DNA of 64,000 bases from Erigeron canadensis (GCF_010389155.1 NC_057763.1:39414645-39478644), one strand, 5' to 3'. Numbered from the stretch's first letter, positions 24,639 to 37,945 are shown. Made by a program: numbers and translations. Notes: generated from the sequence alone by a model not told the origin.

Positions 24639-27600
24639 ATGGAGATTGAGTGTTTTCTGGTATGCAAAACAGCAGCTTCTCTTCTTCTGCGCCAATCACT
24701 GCTTTCCATTTCCAATTCAACTAAAAGAAAAACCAAAAAGAACAGCTTCAAAATCACAGCTGCTAACAAAACCAACTTCCACCAACAAGACAAGGATGAC
24801 GACGACCCTTTCTTACAGTTCTCCATATCTCGCGCTTCCTATCGATTCCATGAAACCCTTCGCCCAGGTAACACTTTTTCATTCAGGCATTTCCTCGAAC
24901 ACGTTATGCTCAACTTGAAAAAACATCATTTTGGTTTGCAGAACCTCTTTTCGTCGATCATTATGCTGGCTGCTTTGCGCCTTTTGACCTCGAGATGGAT
25001 AAGAATACGGAGCCAAAGATGCACCAATACTGCATTGCCACTAAATTTATAGATGATCAGTTACTTAGCTTAACTAAAGGGGATGATGGAGCTAAACAGG
25101 CACTTATAAATCTTTACATACTCAATTTAGTACCTAACAATTAACAAGTTGCTAAATAATTAAACGTTTTTAACGGTATGTGTATGTAGGTTGTTTTATT
25201 TACGGATGGAATGGATACTAGGCCTTATCGGCTCAAATGGCCTTCTTCAACCGTAATCTATGATGTATCACCACAATCCGTATTCAAGATTGCATCTCAG
25301 AAGCTTAAAGGTTTGTTTGTAGTTGTACATTAGTATTATGACCAACGTATATTAAACTCTCATTAAACTAGTTCTCTCCCAGGATTTGCCCTCAAACTAA
25401 GAACAAAACCGCAACGTATGAAACTTGTAAAGTTCTTCATGGACATGTTCTAATGTGTGTGCAGAGTTTCTGAAGCAATTGATTTGTTTATGGTTAAGAT
25501 GTTTTATAAGCATCCTAGATAACTTATATATACGTACAACTGATTCTAACTTATATATACGTACAACTGATTCTAACTTCTAAGGTGGTTGAGAACTCCA
25601 AAACATCACTATGGTTAACCGTTGACCTGTCGATTTTTTTTTTTTTTTAATCTGGATTGACCATTTTGGCATATCAATGAAGGCATGATTTATTTAGTAT
25701 ATGTATACCACACGGATTTGTACCAGTCATACAAAGTAAAACTGGACATAACTTAGTTAATCAAGCAGGTTGTTTGACTACTTGATTTTATTCTTTGATG
25801 CTTGTTCACACACTTATATACAGACACCTTTTACACATACATTTTTTTTTTGGTGAAAAAGTGAATTGTATTATATCCAAACATATACATATTTACAATA
25901 AAAAGAATACTTGGACAGGCCCAAGTATCCTATACATCTACAAAACAAAACCTCAAAAACCTACCTCAAACTAAAATCACAAGACCTTGTCAATACAGGA
26001 GATACCAATTATGCAACCAAAGTCACTCAGATACATCAATATCCATTCAAACAAAAAATCAGCCTCTTAATCTCAGAAATGCACCAATATGGGACCAAGT
26101 AATCCCATCTTGTATGACTCACTATTCCCATACGCAAGTGCAATCTCTTCCTCAACTAGTCAACTTTATTTAGCTTTCTAACTGTTATTTATCACTTCTA
26201 ACTCCCATATTTCAGCAATCCTTCCTACATTTCTTGTATTCTTTACTTTGATGTTCATAATCTTTTGTCTAACACTGTCTTTGATAATCTGACAAACTGC
26301 CTCCATGCTTCTATCTTGATTCTTAAAAATTCTGGCATTCCTTTCTTGCCATAGATAATATACTGCAGCAGCTACCAATAACTTGTTCACAACCATACCA
26401 AGACTGCTAACAACTCTACACTGAGCCAAGCTGCTAATAACATCCTGTAAATTGTCCATTTCTTGCATTTGGAACAGAAGCTTACTTAATCTCTTCCAAA
26501 TATTACCTGCAATATTACACTGAAAGAATAAATGATCATGGCTGTCTGCACAAAGATTGCAGAAAACACATTTCAAATCTGCAGTGTCTCTCCAAATGCT
26601 CATCTTATCCTGAGTTAATAATTTTCCTTGAACTGCCAACCAACAAATGAAAGCATGCCTTGGAATACACTGCTTAATCCATATCACACTCTTCCATTCT
26701 ACTTTTGGCCATTCATTTCTCAAGTCACACCAAGCTTGCTTAGTAGAAAATTGTACATTCTGATTTTCTTTTGTATGCCAGAGGACTTTATCTCTTTTAC
26801 CACTGTCAATATTAGGAACATTAATATTCCTAATACTAGGAAATTGATCAATCCATCCCTCTGGCCATTTCCAACCTCCCTCATCAATCATATTACCAAC
26901 AGTGATATCATCATCCATCCTAGCATCATAAAGAGCTCTTCTGTTAATAAATTCATTAAGTGGACCATCTCCACACCATTTGTCATGCCACATTGAGGCA
27001 GTCTTTCCATCTCTAGTTTCCACAAAAACATGACTTTTAATTAAATTTCTTACCTGTATCATTGTTTTCCACCCCCAACTGTCAGCTTTATCAACCTCAT
27101 AGCACCAAATACTCTTATTTTTGAGCTTTACCACATTTACCCATTTTGCCCATAAAGAATCCTTATTTTCAATGATTTTCCAGAATTGTCTTACTAATAA
27201 AACTTCATTCCATTTTCTTATGTCTTTTAGGCCCAACCTTCCTTCTTCTTTAGGCCTACAAACATCATTCCATGCTACTCTAGCTTTGCCCTGTGCAGAG
27301 TCCCCAACATTCCACAGAAATCTCTTGAACAGTTTCTCTAAATCTTTGATGACAGAAATTGGCAAAAGAAAGACTGATGCCCACAGTGGCGGATCCAGGA
27401 AATGAAGACGGTGGGGGCAAAAAAATTTTACCTTAAAAAAGAGTCGAATAGCCTCATAGTAAACATCCAATAATCAGCTAAATAGCCTCATTGTAACATA
27501 AAAAATGGTTAGCTAGCTAATTGTAAAAAGGAAAAATATAAAAAAAAAACACCTTGTTAACAGGGACGAAATAGAACAGTTTTAGATTAGCAAACCTCAC

Positions 27601-30600
27601 CTAATTAATATATATTGCAGGGTTTTTTGGTTTTTATTTTGTTAAGACAACATGGTAAATTAAATTGATGTATAAGTAAGAAACGGATTATTATTAGAAT
27701 AAAGTAAATTTGTTATTCAAAGCAGCTTGTAATATTTACTCTAATTACATGAAGTCAAACAACCACATGAACCACTATCCCTAATTAATAATTAAAGAAT
27801 TAAAGGACATTATTCAATTTGAAGGTAAAATAATCAAAGATAATGTGATAATGTTATCCTTTTTGAATATTTCCAAAAATGAACCCACTGTCCCACTGCA
27901 TGAAAATCACTGAACCCACGTTTTGCTTTTACTTTTTTTAATTTGTAAACCAAGATGATTTCATTTTTTTTTCCAAAGCCTATCATTTTTCTTCTAACTG
28001 GGCTGGGTTCATTCTAAATTTTAGGATGGGTTCATTTCAAATAATCCATTAAAGTAAGTGGTGTTGGGCTCAATTGGCTGGGTTCATCAGCCCCCCCATC
28101 TAGGCTGTTGCATCCGCCCCTGGATGCCCAGTACACTTGCATAGATGCCAACACTGAAGCAATCAGTTGTAATCTGCCTGCATAAGATAGTTTCTTATTC
28201 CTCCAGTTCTCAATCCTGGTCCTAACTTATCAACCAAAATTTTACAATCCTTTACCCCTATTTTTTTTTATCAAGCAGAGGTACCCCCAAGTACCTAACA
28301 GGAAGCTTTCCACATTTAAAAGGTAATATATGCAGCATTTCATCTTTTTCCTTCTCATTCAGACTGCCAAAAAAGATAGTACTTTTACCCATGTTTGGAT
28401 TCAATCCAGATACTTGACAGAACTCCTCCAGAGTCTTTCTCACCACCTTAAGAGAACCACTATTTCCTTTACAAAACACAAGTAGATCATCAGCAAAACA
28501 CATATGGGATAGCCTCAATTCCTTACATCCAAAATGATATCCAAACTCCTCAGATTCCTCAATATTCTTAATCATAATGAGACTAAACACCTCCATTACC
28601 AAAGTGAATAAGTAAGGAGAGATAGGATCTCTTTGTCTAAGTCCTCCTCCTCCTTTAAAGTAACCATGAATTTCCCATTTAAGCATATAGAAAATTTGGA
28701 AGAAGTAACACATGCCATTATCCACTCAATCATCCTTGAATGAAATCCAAACTTGTTTAATATGGATTCTAGAAAGCTCCAACTCACAGTGTCATATGCT
28801 TTCTGGATATCTATTTGCATGGCACATCTTTTGGGCCCATGCTTCCTATTGTATCCCCTAAGTAGCTCTTGTGCTATGAGAATATTGTCTTGAATGTGCC
28901 TTCCGGGGATAAAAGCACTTTGATTTACACTTACAACCTTAGTAAGCCCCTCTTGAATTTTGCTAGTAAGGATTTTGCGTATACATTTATAGATTACATT
29001 GCAGCATGCTATTGGTCTGAAATCTGACACCTTATTAGGAATGTTCACCTTAGGAATCAAAGCAATCAAAGTTGCATTAATTTCACCCAATAATTTTCCA
29101 GTGAAGAAAAACTCTTTCACAGCCAGGCACACTTTATCTCCCACTATATCCCAGACCTTTTTAAAGAAACCTGAAGTATAACCATCAGGGCTAGAAGCTT
29201 TATTGCTATCAATATTAAAAATAGCACTTTTAATTTCATCATCTGTCACTGGTCTGATCATATGGCCTGCATCTTCATTGCTCAAGACATTACTAAAAAT
29301 CCCATCCATCACAGGATGGGATTACAATAGTAAATGCTATATTCCAACAATCTCCCGCTTTGGGTTTACAATAGTACCAAATGAAGTTCTACCTTAATGA
29401 CTAAATCTCGATAGCTTTTGCTTTGAGTCTTGAGGTAATGATTACCTCTCAATAGGGTCAGATTAAGAGAAAGGACACATATAAATAGTTATATAATGGC
29501 CTGTTCTTCTTGCGCTTTCATTGAACATGTAGATGAAATACCAAACGAATAATTCATTAAGAGGATCAACATGCTCATCATTAAAAGAAATACTCTCGTA
29601 GTTATATTTTAAAATCTAAACCCGTAGCTGTGTCAGTACAACTTGTATCTGCCATATTGAAGCTTTAGTTAGATAAAGTCTAAGTAAAGGTGGGCTTCTC
29701 GTTTTTGCCAACTCCATTCAATGCGTTTCAACTCCATCACTCTAGTAGGTTCAAAAATTATATCTTCTGGAAGATCTTTTGTAGCGGGTCATCTGGATCT
29801 TACAAGAGTAGACATGATTACGTTCCAATATATATTGGGAGAAAAATAGATATTAATTCTTTGATATAGGCCACTCTAAGGGCCTATATGTCTGGACTTT
29901 CTATTATACTCTCTAGATAGTGTTGCCTCACTATCAGAATGTAAGGAACTGGCTGAGATTGGTTGCGGCACAAATCTATATCTAACAAAAGTTTTCTTGA
30001 GTATTTCGCTTTCTGACATGTGACTGTTACTGCTAAAACAATCAAAATCATGATAGAATGTGTAATTCATATTTGTTTCATTAAATCCCAAGAAACTACA
30101 CCCCTAAAAATCCAGTCACTTTATTATCACTATTGTCAGTTATCCAACTAGAAATCATCTATTCTTCAAGTACAACTTAGAAAAACAATTAGCTCTTTGT
30201 TTCTTGAAAGTCTAGCATTGTATAAGGGTGAAAGGAGGTGATAAAAAAGGATGGAAGATATTTTGAATTCTACTGCAAATGTCTTGAAATTATTAATGGT
30301 AAATGTCCTTATGATGGTTTTCTTAGAAACTGTTAGATGTTGGTGCTAAGATTCCAAGAAGCTGTTTGCTACTTCACGTTCCTTTGGAGTCATCTGATTT
30401 GGAACAAATTCTACGTGATAAAGGATTTAGTGGTAGCAGGCCAAGTATATGGGTTTTCCAGGTCAACAGACATTTCCTTCTAACTCCCTCATATTTTAAC
30501 ATTTAAGATTTCATCTGCTTATTATATCAGTTGATGTATACTTCATTCTTGATCTTCTGATCCCATCCCATCAATTTAACGGATAAGGGAATAGCAAATG

Positions 30601-31785
30601 TATTAATGGCATGGCATGTAAACAATACCCATTAATAAAAGAAGTAATAATATTAGAGGTGACAGTTTTGGTAATGGATCTAGGTGGGTTCGGGTCAAAT
30701 GAGTAACTTTGAAATATGGCTCAATTGAGTTGTTTCAGGTAGGGCGGTCCACATATACATTTTTATTAATTATAAAATAAATAATGCTAAATCGGGTTAC
30801 GAACTACATCTTATCATGAAAATAATGCAACATATTTTAATAAAGAGATTCAGGAGGCTGTTTTGCTTTGTACTTCATTTTGGAGTAACTCTAACAAATT
30901 TGACCCGTTTATTTTTTAATAAATTATCTGCTTAATCGATTTGACTTGTTAAAGGTAAAACATAAACATATATGGGTTGAAATTTCCACCTCTTAAAATG
31001 GCGTGAATGCACGAGAGCGTGGTCTGTCTTGGGAATATATGTACATTATTACCGGGAGAGTGATTCTAAGTTGCAATATCTTACTTGTTTCGTTTATAGG
31101 GGTTTCCGGTGTTAAATTTGGCTAGTTTTAAGGAGATTCTGTTTATAGCTAGTAACCTGGCCATGAAAGGATGTGTATTCTCAGGCGAATTACCATTGTG
31201 GTTGACTGAAACTGAAGTTGGGATCAAGGTTTGCATATTCTAATTCTGCTTTATAGTTAAACTGTGGTTTCCCTGCGCCTGTAATTCCCATAGTTCTTAT
31301 GGCTTTTTTTGACAGCCCTCTGTGGAGAAGTGGATAGATGAACTTTTTATGAGCTATGGATTTAGAGTGCGAATATTAGAGTATGATGGTGTTGCAAGAA
31401 GCCTTTGTCAAGAGAAAGTGCTAGGTCCCTCAGATAGCTTGCTTTTTGTTGCCAAACACCTTCGATTTTCAGATGATGAGGTAAGATGATATTCAAACTC
31501 GAAATATTATGCAAATACTAAAAGCAGTGTCAGAGCTACCAAAGGTTGGTCAAGCAGGTTGGTTAATGTCTAGTCTTTTGTATGGGCGTGGGTCCTGTTG
31601 ACCAGAGATATTATCTGTATATTTAAACACTTGAATTAGTGAATACTCATTTATACGTATTGGGTCAACATTAACCATATTCATACTTTTTTTTTTTTGT
31701 ATAAACTGGACAGATGGAGATTTGGAGAAGAGAATTTAGAAGGGTAGAGGAAGGCGGCGATGAAGAAGGGTTTGAGGAGCTCTAA
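24639..31785 (+). CDS. SAM-dependent methyltransferase (leucine carboxyl methyltransferase-like)
   Basis: The gene has seven exons: 24639-24867, 24942-25099, 25190-25310, 30337-30461, 31100-31228, 31316-31480 and 31714-31785. Together they give 332 codons with all phases consistent. The N-terminal 50 residues are rich in Ser, Lys and hydrophobic residues with few acids, fitting a plastid or mitochondrial transit peptide (inferred). The core has FLQFSISRASYRFHETLRPE, then PLFVDHYAGCFAPFDLEMDK. Next comes the SAM-binding motif VVLFTDGMDTRPYRLKWP. Later blocks are VGAKIPRSCLLLHVPLESSD and KGFSGSRPSIWVFQGFPVLN. This matches the plant branch of the TIGR00027/LCM-like family; the substrate is unknown. 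Intron 2 appears to use a GC donor. Intron 3 is 5,026 bases because of a LINE insertion. The coding frame is intact across it, so the gene may still work. Confidence 0.85.
25531..25582. repeat. 27-bp tandem duplication in methyltransferase intron 3
   Basis: TTATATATACGTACAACTGA followed by TTCTAAC occurs twice in direct tandem. Confidence 0.75.
26178..27375 (-). pseudogene. LINE ORF2 C-terminal part (zf-RVT region)
   Basis: The translation contains WASVFLLPISVIKDLEKLFK, KARVAWNDVCRPKEEGRLGL and the zf-RVT-like block with CIPRHAFICWLAVQGKLLTQ and CVFCNLCADSHDHLFFQC. These are standard for plant L1-type LINE ORF2 C-termini. The frame is open over almost 400 codons, so this half has decayed little. 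It is separated from the RT part by the hAT insertion. Confidence 0.88.
27384..28122. mobile_element. hAT-type non-autonomous element inside the LINE
   Basis: The left end CAGTGGCGGATCCAGGA and the right-end complement CAGGGGCGGATGCA are imperfect inverted repeats of the common plant hAT type. The same eight bases, GATGCCCA, flank the element on both sides (27376-27383 and 28123-28130). Removing the 739 bp joins the LINE reading frame across the site. No transposase is encoded. Confidence 0.92.
28131..29312 (-). pseudogene. LINE reverse transcriptase domain, frameshifted
   Basis: Conserved RT blocks are present: NKASSPDGYTSGFFKKVWD, LIALIPKVNIPNKVSDFRPI, SVNQSAFIPGRHIQDNILIA, AMQIDIQKAYDTVSWSFLE, GLRQRDPISPYLFTLVMEVF and the active-site FADD in MCFADDLLVFCKG. 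The frame breaks at about 28670 (between the two overlapping open frames), near 28262 in an A run, and again near 28222. At least three small indels therefore inactivate it. Confidence 0.88.
29314..30336. other. Rest of methyltransferase intron 3, origin unclear
   Basis: This is intron sequence between the LINE 5' junction and the acceptor ACTGTTAG. It is less AT-rich than its surroundings and includes a - strand open frame (29876-30091), but no family was recognised. It may be an older transposon remnant. Confidence 0.35.
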
Positions 31786-32985
31786 ATAATTTAAAGATCG
31801 AGTTCATGGAAGTCACTGTAAACGACCCACATGCATCAAGTGCTTTTATTTTGTAACATCGGGAAGTATTTTGACATTTGAATTGTTAGGAATGATCCTT
31901 GTCACCTTTGTACACATTAATCTCATGTATTGTGTTCATAGCCTCCAAAACCACATATGTTCATCTTGGTTACATATAAATTAGTGCAATCAATCACCTC
32001 AAAAAAAAAAAAAAAGAACATATTTCTCACTGCATACAAGTATACATACACACGGCTTTCTAGTCCACTTGTCAAGGAAAGACAATCACACACACATATT
32101 TCAAAACACTGCTTGGAAATTAGCCTGTTCTAGTTTCTGGGCTGCAGACTCGAGCAAATTCTGCTATCTACTTGAATCCTAATACAAGAAAATCTTCAAT
32201 ATGATGAACGTATCGAATTTTGGAGCTTCTGCATCTGGGGAAAACCAACACAAGCATCAGTTTTGAATGTTTAACTGTTTTACTGCAAGTAAGTTCAGCT
32301 TCTCTGTTACTTCATACTTCATAACAAAAAATTATATCATTTCTAATTTCAAAAGGACTTCATATTCTAATATAACTATCTGCATAACGTGATCATTATC
32401 AATTATTTTTTGGTTGCAATGATTTTGATCTGAACACTTGGCTAAATCTATGAGCTAGTCAAGCGTTGCAGTTTTCATAGATCCGAAATTCAGAATATGT
32501 GATATAGGTGACCATTGACCCATTTACTTATGAATGTTTCAGGATATATTTTCTTTCTACTGCAAACTAAAAGTCACCCCAATGGCCAATTCCCTTCAAA
32601 GAAAAATGGTCACCCAAATGAATTTAATGCTTAACCCTCCAATAATCCACCCCCACAAAAATAGGAGGTGAGATTCAAACCCTGGTAGAAATAGAATACC
32701 CCAAGGTCAAAAGACCATACCAATGGGCCACCAACGCCATGGGCTAATTAGTTTTACTATTGAAATAACAAGAACATATTCGACACGCAAATTATGCTTT
32801 CTTTTTTTTTTTTGACAAAAGTATTTCAGCCACCCAACCCGAACTGTTCCAATTTGTTTGACCCATCCATTTTGCCACTTCTAGCATTTTAAATTTCACA
32901 GAAGACACTCGGAAGGTGTGATGCCAGTACCTATTAAAGGATTACCAGAATAAAATGTAAAATTTAGGAAGATTTGCTGCCACTA
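31786..32985. other. Spacer between convergent genes (3' UTRs) with one SINE
   Basis: The methyltransferase 3' UTR probably ends near 31930-32000, and the GCP4 3' UTR lies just right of about 32900. A SINE copy occupies 32632-32745. No other gene was seen. Confidence 0.45.
32632..32745 (-). mobile_element. tRNA-derived SINE, second copy of the 3676 family
   Basis: On the - strand it reads GTTGGTGGCCCATTGGTATG, then TTTTGACCTTGGGGTATTC, GGGTTTGAATCTCACC and GTGGGGGTGGATTA. These match the order and sequence of the 3676-3855 copy. Confidence 0.7.
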
Positions 32986-35900
32986 TCACTGCAGAGGTGG
33001 AATTGTTGGTCTTGTTCTGACAACGTTCATAACTCCATGGGCAGTTTGCTATATGATAATGAATACAAGTTAGAACCGTAAATTCTAAAATATAACTAAA
33101 AGATAAACATCTGAGTACCGTCTGAGTTCCTACCTCAAAGTAGGAATTAAAATTCAGTCGCAAAAGGAAACGTCTAAGAAAAGGGGCCCGCTGACTACCA
33201 GCAAGCCTGCTACTACGCAATATCGTGTACAAGGAATTTGATTTCTTGTTAAATTCCTGCATATTGTAAAAAATCACCTGAGTCTTCATAATGCTATATC
33301 ATAAGTTCATAACCTTGAGCAGTTCAGTTGGTGATCACAACCAAGGCATGAAGTACAAGACAACAAATTAGAGGGGAGGAGATGATCTGATTGGCAAAGG
33401 GCCATAAAGTGTGTTATTGCCAGTAATCACATGTAATTATTACCGTGGGTCATAAAGGTTAGCTATTTAAGCGGGTCATCAAGTGCAACTATTTGTGCAG
33501 ACCATGACTGATTAACAGGCTGGGTTTAACATTAAAATCTATATTAGTTCAATAATAATCCGAGTAAAACGACTTACTGATTTAGAAGGTTTTATGCAGT
33601 AAGTAATTAGGTATACACTCTGGGCAACTGTCAACTCATTTTCCTTTAAGCTGTTTTTTCTCTTTCTTGTTACCCATTTGATAGGTTAGACATAAAACAT
33701 AGCCCAATTGACCTTTCACTAATTTAATGAATCAAAATTTCCACCAGTACAAAAATTATCTAAAACATCTACCAATTGCAAATGTAATTTAAATTACCTC
33801 GGATATACGTTCCAGCTCATTGGTGCTTGCATTGGTTTCCTGGTTCTCAATCTTCCAGCAGAACTGCAAGCAGAGCTTCATGATCCCATCCAATATCCTT
33901 GATACTGAACCAATATCGAGGAACGATTGTGATATCAAAGCTGACAAGTATCTGCGCCGAATTTCAAAGTGTCAATTTTACCAATGAATCAACGATGTAA
34001 TACCCCATCATATATTTTATACTTGTACTTTTGTTAACAACTTACTAGATGAAAAAAAACAATTAACTAATACTCACTCTTGATGGAAGTCCACCAACTC
34101 TGCAAAATCCCGTGACTCCTCTATATGAGTTTGTAATACATTCCATTGGGATTCTATTACATCCACCTAGGAAATAATGATTTCAAATAAATCATTTGTC
34201 TTCATACAAGTCCTACTGGAACACACTAATTCATGAACCTGAAAGTCTTTAAGAATCCTACCTGGATATAAAACTGAAGATTTCTAATCAAAAAAGCCAT
34301 ATGCTCCCGCACCCGCCACATAGGTCTAAAGCATTGGCGCCGCTGTTGAATCATTGATCCATTCACACGTTCAGTGTGACGTTTGGAAAAAATTGAGTGA
34401 TCTTGTTGCATTACAGATTCCCATGACTTCTCTAACTCCATTTGTGTTCGCTTTAGCCTCAGTAAATACTGAAATATCCTACGGTACCTGTCCATAGGCG
34501 ATACTAGGTTGGTACAAGTATAATTCAAATGGTTTTGGAGTTCAAATCACAAGTGTATAGTATACACAATGAGAAACTCATTCTATCATTAGTAAAACAT
34601 CAAAAGATTACAACTTGAACAATTTGTGGAGCCATGTACCTCGAGAGAACTTCTTGTGTGAAGAACAACTGTAAAGGCCAATCAACAGAATATTCCAGGG
34701 CAATACCATCCCAACCATCAAGGGACATCTCTAAAGAAGTATCAGATAGCAAATTTGAATCACTGTCAGCATGCTTGGAACTTGATATATCTACTTTGGA
34801 AGATTTAACATTACTCCCAATAGCAGGCATCCTGTAAGTGGTTTAGGAATATAAGTATGTGAAAGCTATATGTGTATATTCTTGTTAATTCTAAAGTGGA
34901 AAGTGCAGTACTTTACCGTAATGTCACTCTTGAAAAGTATTTATCATCGTCATTGATGGTCTTTGTTACAGCCTGGATTACATATAATATATTTACTTCA
35001 ATCTACTCACCATTTCTTGATGTTAATACGACATAAGAACAAAATAGACTTACCAGACGGAATGGAACCATAAGATCAGCTTCAGCAGTTGAATGCCTAG
35101 GGGGTAATCGCATCAACTGGCGGCTTTCTTCGAGAAAACTCTATCATAACATTAGAAGTTTGTCATAAAGTGTATCTATAATGTATGAATCAAGCTTCAG
35201 TCAAATGCAAAAAAATTTCGTGGCCTACGAAAATTGCTTAATCTATCTAGCTACTAGGTTTCTAATAGTGAATAGCAAAAACCAAGAAAGACAAGAAACT
35301 GATCATCGTTTACCTGAAAGAAATCACCCTTTGCTAGAAGAAAGTAATCTTTGATGGCCTTCAAATGCCCATTTAGATCGGCACGTACAACCACAAGCTG
35401 CATATTTAATTAAAAAGGTTATACAAGGATAATAGCTGCAGCCAAAGTGCCAAACTATAAAAGAAAGGAAAAGAAAAAGATACCTGCCAAAGATGGCTTG
35501 CTGCAATAGCCCTGATTGAATCAACAGCACCCTCAAATGATCTTTTGTGGAACTCAGATGATTCCTGCAGAAATTGAGCAATGAATTTAAGATGGAAAAT
35601 CAAAACTTTTCAGCTTATTTGATAAGGAAAAAGGTAACAGTAATAATAATTTTATTCTTTTAGAATGGCTACAGTAATAATATTTATATCAGTATTATGA
35701 ACCTTAAGGTTTATAAGCATTGATTCAATCTTATCAGCCTCTGACTGTGGCAGTAGTTCATCCCCCATCAGCTTTTTATGTCTAGCATCCACAGAACGGA
35801 AGGCAGAACTAGGATTACGAAGAACCCGGATTGCTTTGCCAGCAAAAAGAATGGATTCTGCCACCTGGATTGGAATATATTCTGGCAACATATCCTATGA

Positions 35901-37214
35901 AATAGAGCAGAATGAGAAACAGAGATAATTATTCATGTTCTAAAGAGCATCAAGTTCAATAGTCTTAAATACATCAATTAAGGTGAGAAAATATATTAAG
36001 TACCAAGGAGATATGAAATCCCAAGTGCCAATCATTTAAAGATCCATCATTAACTGACATACGTGCTAACTTCTCGGTCATGTTTGTGTGGGATGATGAG
36101 TCACGCTCTGAGTTTCCTTCTTGCCTAAGCGCATAAAAGTTAACATCCTTATTTGATAATTTTTATCAGTGTCACATCTCAACATATCTATGTAATATTA
36201 AAGATTCGTACTCGCAAATGAAAAATTCTCCATATTGATCGTGAAGAATCCCATAAACCATCCAGGAAGCAAGTTGGTTATACATGACCTGATGCCCGTG
36301 CCATAGAAGTCTGTCAACAACACAAAAAATTTGTTTCATGGTTATACTGGTCTTCACAACTATTTGGTAGTCTCGTGGCACCAAATAAGCTTGAATAATC
36401 GTTTCGTCTATGTTGTAAGTAAACAGCCAATTTTTGTTTATTTCCCATTAATTACCTACTTTGTGATTAATAAAATTACGATACCTTTGAATGCATGCCT
36501 GCAATTCAGGCACCCCACAATGGCATCGTTTATGCAGAAGATTAAGAAGTTTCCCTCCACAAATCCCATCACGCTCGATCTCAAGAATCAGCTCATATAA
36601 AGGAGGCAAAAGAACATGAAACTACAATAACAATCCATCATTTAGAACTAAACAAAATATATGCATCATGATGATAAAATAATGATACCCAATTATCCAA
36701 AAACCCTACATTGTTCAAGGACTGAGTAACCGTTGCTAAAATGGGCAGAGCATCCGAAAGCAACTTCTGCTCCATATGCAAAACAGCAGATCGGTAAACC
36801 GACAGAACCTCCACAATCCCATTTGCGATAGCCCTCTTGTACACACTCTGACTCTTTATCTTATCTTCCCCTAACAAAGAGGGAGACACGTTTTTCGAAC
36901 TTATCCAACTTAAATTACGCGACTTCGTAGCAAACCGATCAAGTTCACGATAGTAAAACCCTAAAGTAATCACCCTCTCAATAATATCTCTGCATTTCAT
37001 AAACACCGCCACACATTTTACTACTTAAAATTATATAACCTACAAATTGTAATTAAATGCTGATTAATTAAATATAAATAATAATAATAATATAAATGAA
37101 TAAACGTCTTGGTTTTGCCATAACAAACGGATTAGTGGCGCAATTATATAATATCGTAAAACCCTAAAATTTGGGGAAATTTAAATATTATCTAAAAAAA
37201 AGTAAAGAAGGGGA

Positions 37215-37263
<49 letters not shown>

Positions 37264-37437
37264 GAAGTAGAAAATATACCGTTCGCTAGGTTGAAGAAAT
37301 GAAATATCTGAAGCGAGTTTGAAAGTGCATTGATCGGAGATAAAGTTGTCGCCGGCGGCAGATAATCGGTGTTGTTGGTCGTCAATAATTAGGTCTCCGG
37401 TGAAGCCTAACAGTGAGAGTAGAAGTTCGTGTAACAT
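32986..37437 (-). CDS. GCP4: Gamma-tubulin complex component 4
   Basis: GCP4 is a Spc97/Spc98-family subunit of the gamma-tubulin ring complex that nucleates microtubules, at the nuclear envelope and cortex in plants. Sixteen exons in transcript order: 37280-37437, 36710-36989, 36485-36621, 36212-36310, 36004-36124, 35703-35894, 35484-35564, 35314-35397, 35054-35140, 34917-34972, 34640-34831, 34262-34487, 34078-34166, 33798-33951, 33134-33256 and 32986-33048. They total 713 codons plus stop, slightly shorter than the family norm of about 740. Markers are the start MLHELLLSLLGFTGDLI, the GRIP1 region with HGHQVMYNQLASWMVYGIL and DMLPEYIPIQVAESILFAGK, and the GRIP2 region with DWPLQLFFTQEVLSR and MWRVREHMAFLIRNLQFYIQ. 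The end includes GSQRAPFLRRFLLRLNFNS. The missing length lies in the variable linker after NPSSAFRS. All phases agree and no break was found. Confidence 0.95.
37215..37261. repeat. (AAT)n microsatellite in GCP4 intron 1
   Basis: About 15 AAT units lie in intron 1, close to the donor of exon 1. Frames through it give spurious poly-Ile or poly-Tyr. Confidence 0.95.
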
Positions 37438-37945
37438 TGTAATGTAATTTAGAGTGTAAAATTAGGATTTTGATTTGATTAGAAATTTTGTGATCGAAGT
37501 TTTTAAAAGTAGAGGCACTGTTTTCTACTAATTTGTTTTCAGGGTGCGTTTGGGCATGTTCCCTCCAAAATATACACACATTTTAATAACGTATTTGGGT
37601 TGAGAAATGTTAGACTACCACATTTTGTCAACTTCCATAGTAAGTTGTCAACAAGCAATTCGAGTTTGAATTCATTTAGATGAAGTTCGAGCAAGATAAT
37701 AAGCCATTAACGAGCTATTTGAATATGAGCGATCGAATAATTTGAACCCGATAACATTCGAGTTTAGATACAAGTTGTTATTAGATTATTTACAGGAGTC
37801 GGGTTTAAAATTTCATAAATTATTTACAGGATTCGGGTTTAAAACTTTATGTTTTGGCTTCTAGTCATAAACTTGTTGAGTCAGTCAGAGTTAGGAGTTA
37901 GTGGAGCTTTACAATTCGAACAGGCTCAACAAGCTTACTTATAAT
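37438..37945. other. GCP4 upstream region and degenerate repeat
   Basis: The first 120 bases should hold the GCP4 leader and promoter. From about 37600 to 37930 the sequence is rich in GAGTTCGAGC, GGGTTTAAAA and CGAGCTATTTG words typical of a degenerate hAT-like repeat. ATTTACAGG followed by a TCGGGTTTAAAA word occurs twice near 37789 and 37823. Confidence 0.35.

Larger units (their letters stand above)
25842..29313 (-). mobile_element. 5'-truncated, decayed L1-type LINE in an intron
   Basis: The LINE is antisense to the methyltransferase gene. Its 3' end is marked by a T run at 25842-25851 (poly(A) on the - strand). The body holds the reverse transcriptase and the C-terminal zinc-knuckle region of ORF2. 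The endonuclease part and ORF1 are absent; similarity ends at about 29313, so it is 5' truncated, as most LINE copies are. A 739-bp hAT element interrupts it at 27384-28122. No target duplication was found at the outer ends. Confidence 0.85.

Noticed and set aside
24646..24918. 90-residue open frame overlapping methyltransferase exon 1
   Set aside because: It is a shifted frame of the real exon and runs into intron 1; the frame from 24639 matches the family.
26628..29397. Several + strand open frames across the LINE
   Set aside because: They are complements of the LINE ORF2 and have no family features.
37188..37437. Protein with poly-Ile or poly-Tyr
   Set aside because: It comes from translating the (AAT)n microsatellite in GCP4 intron 1.
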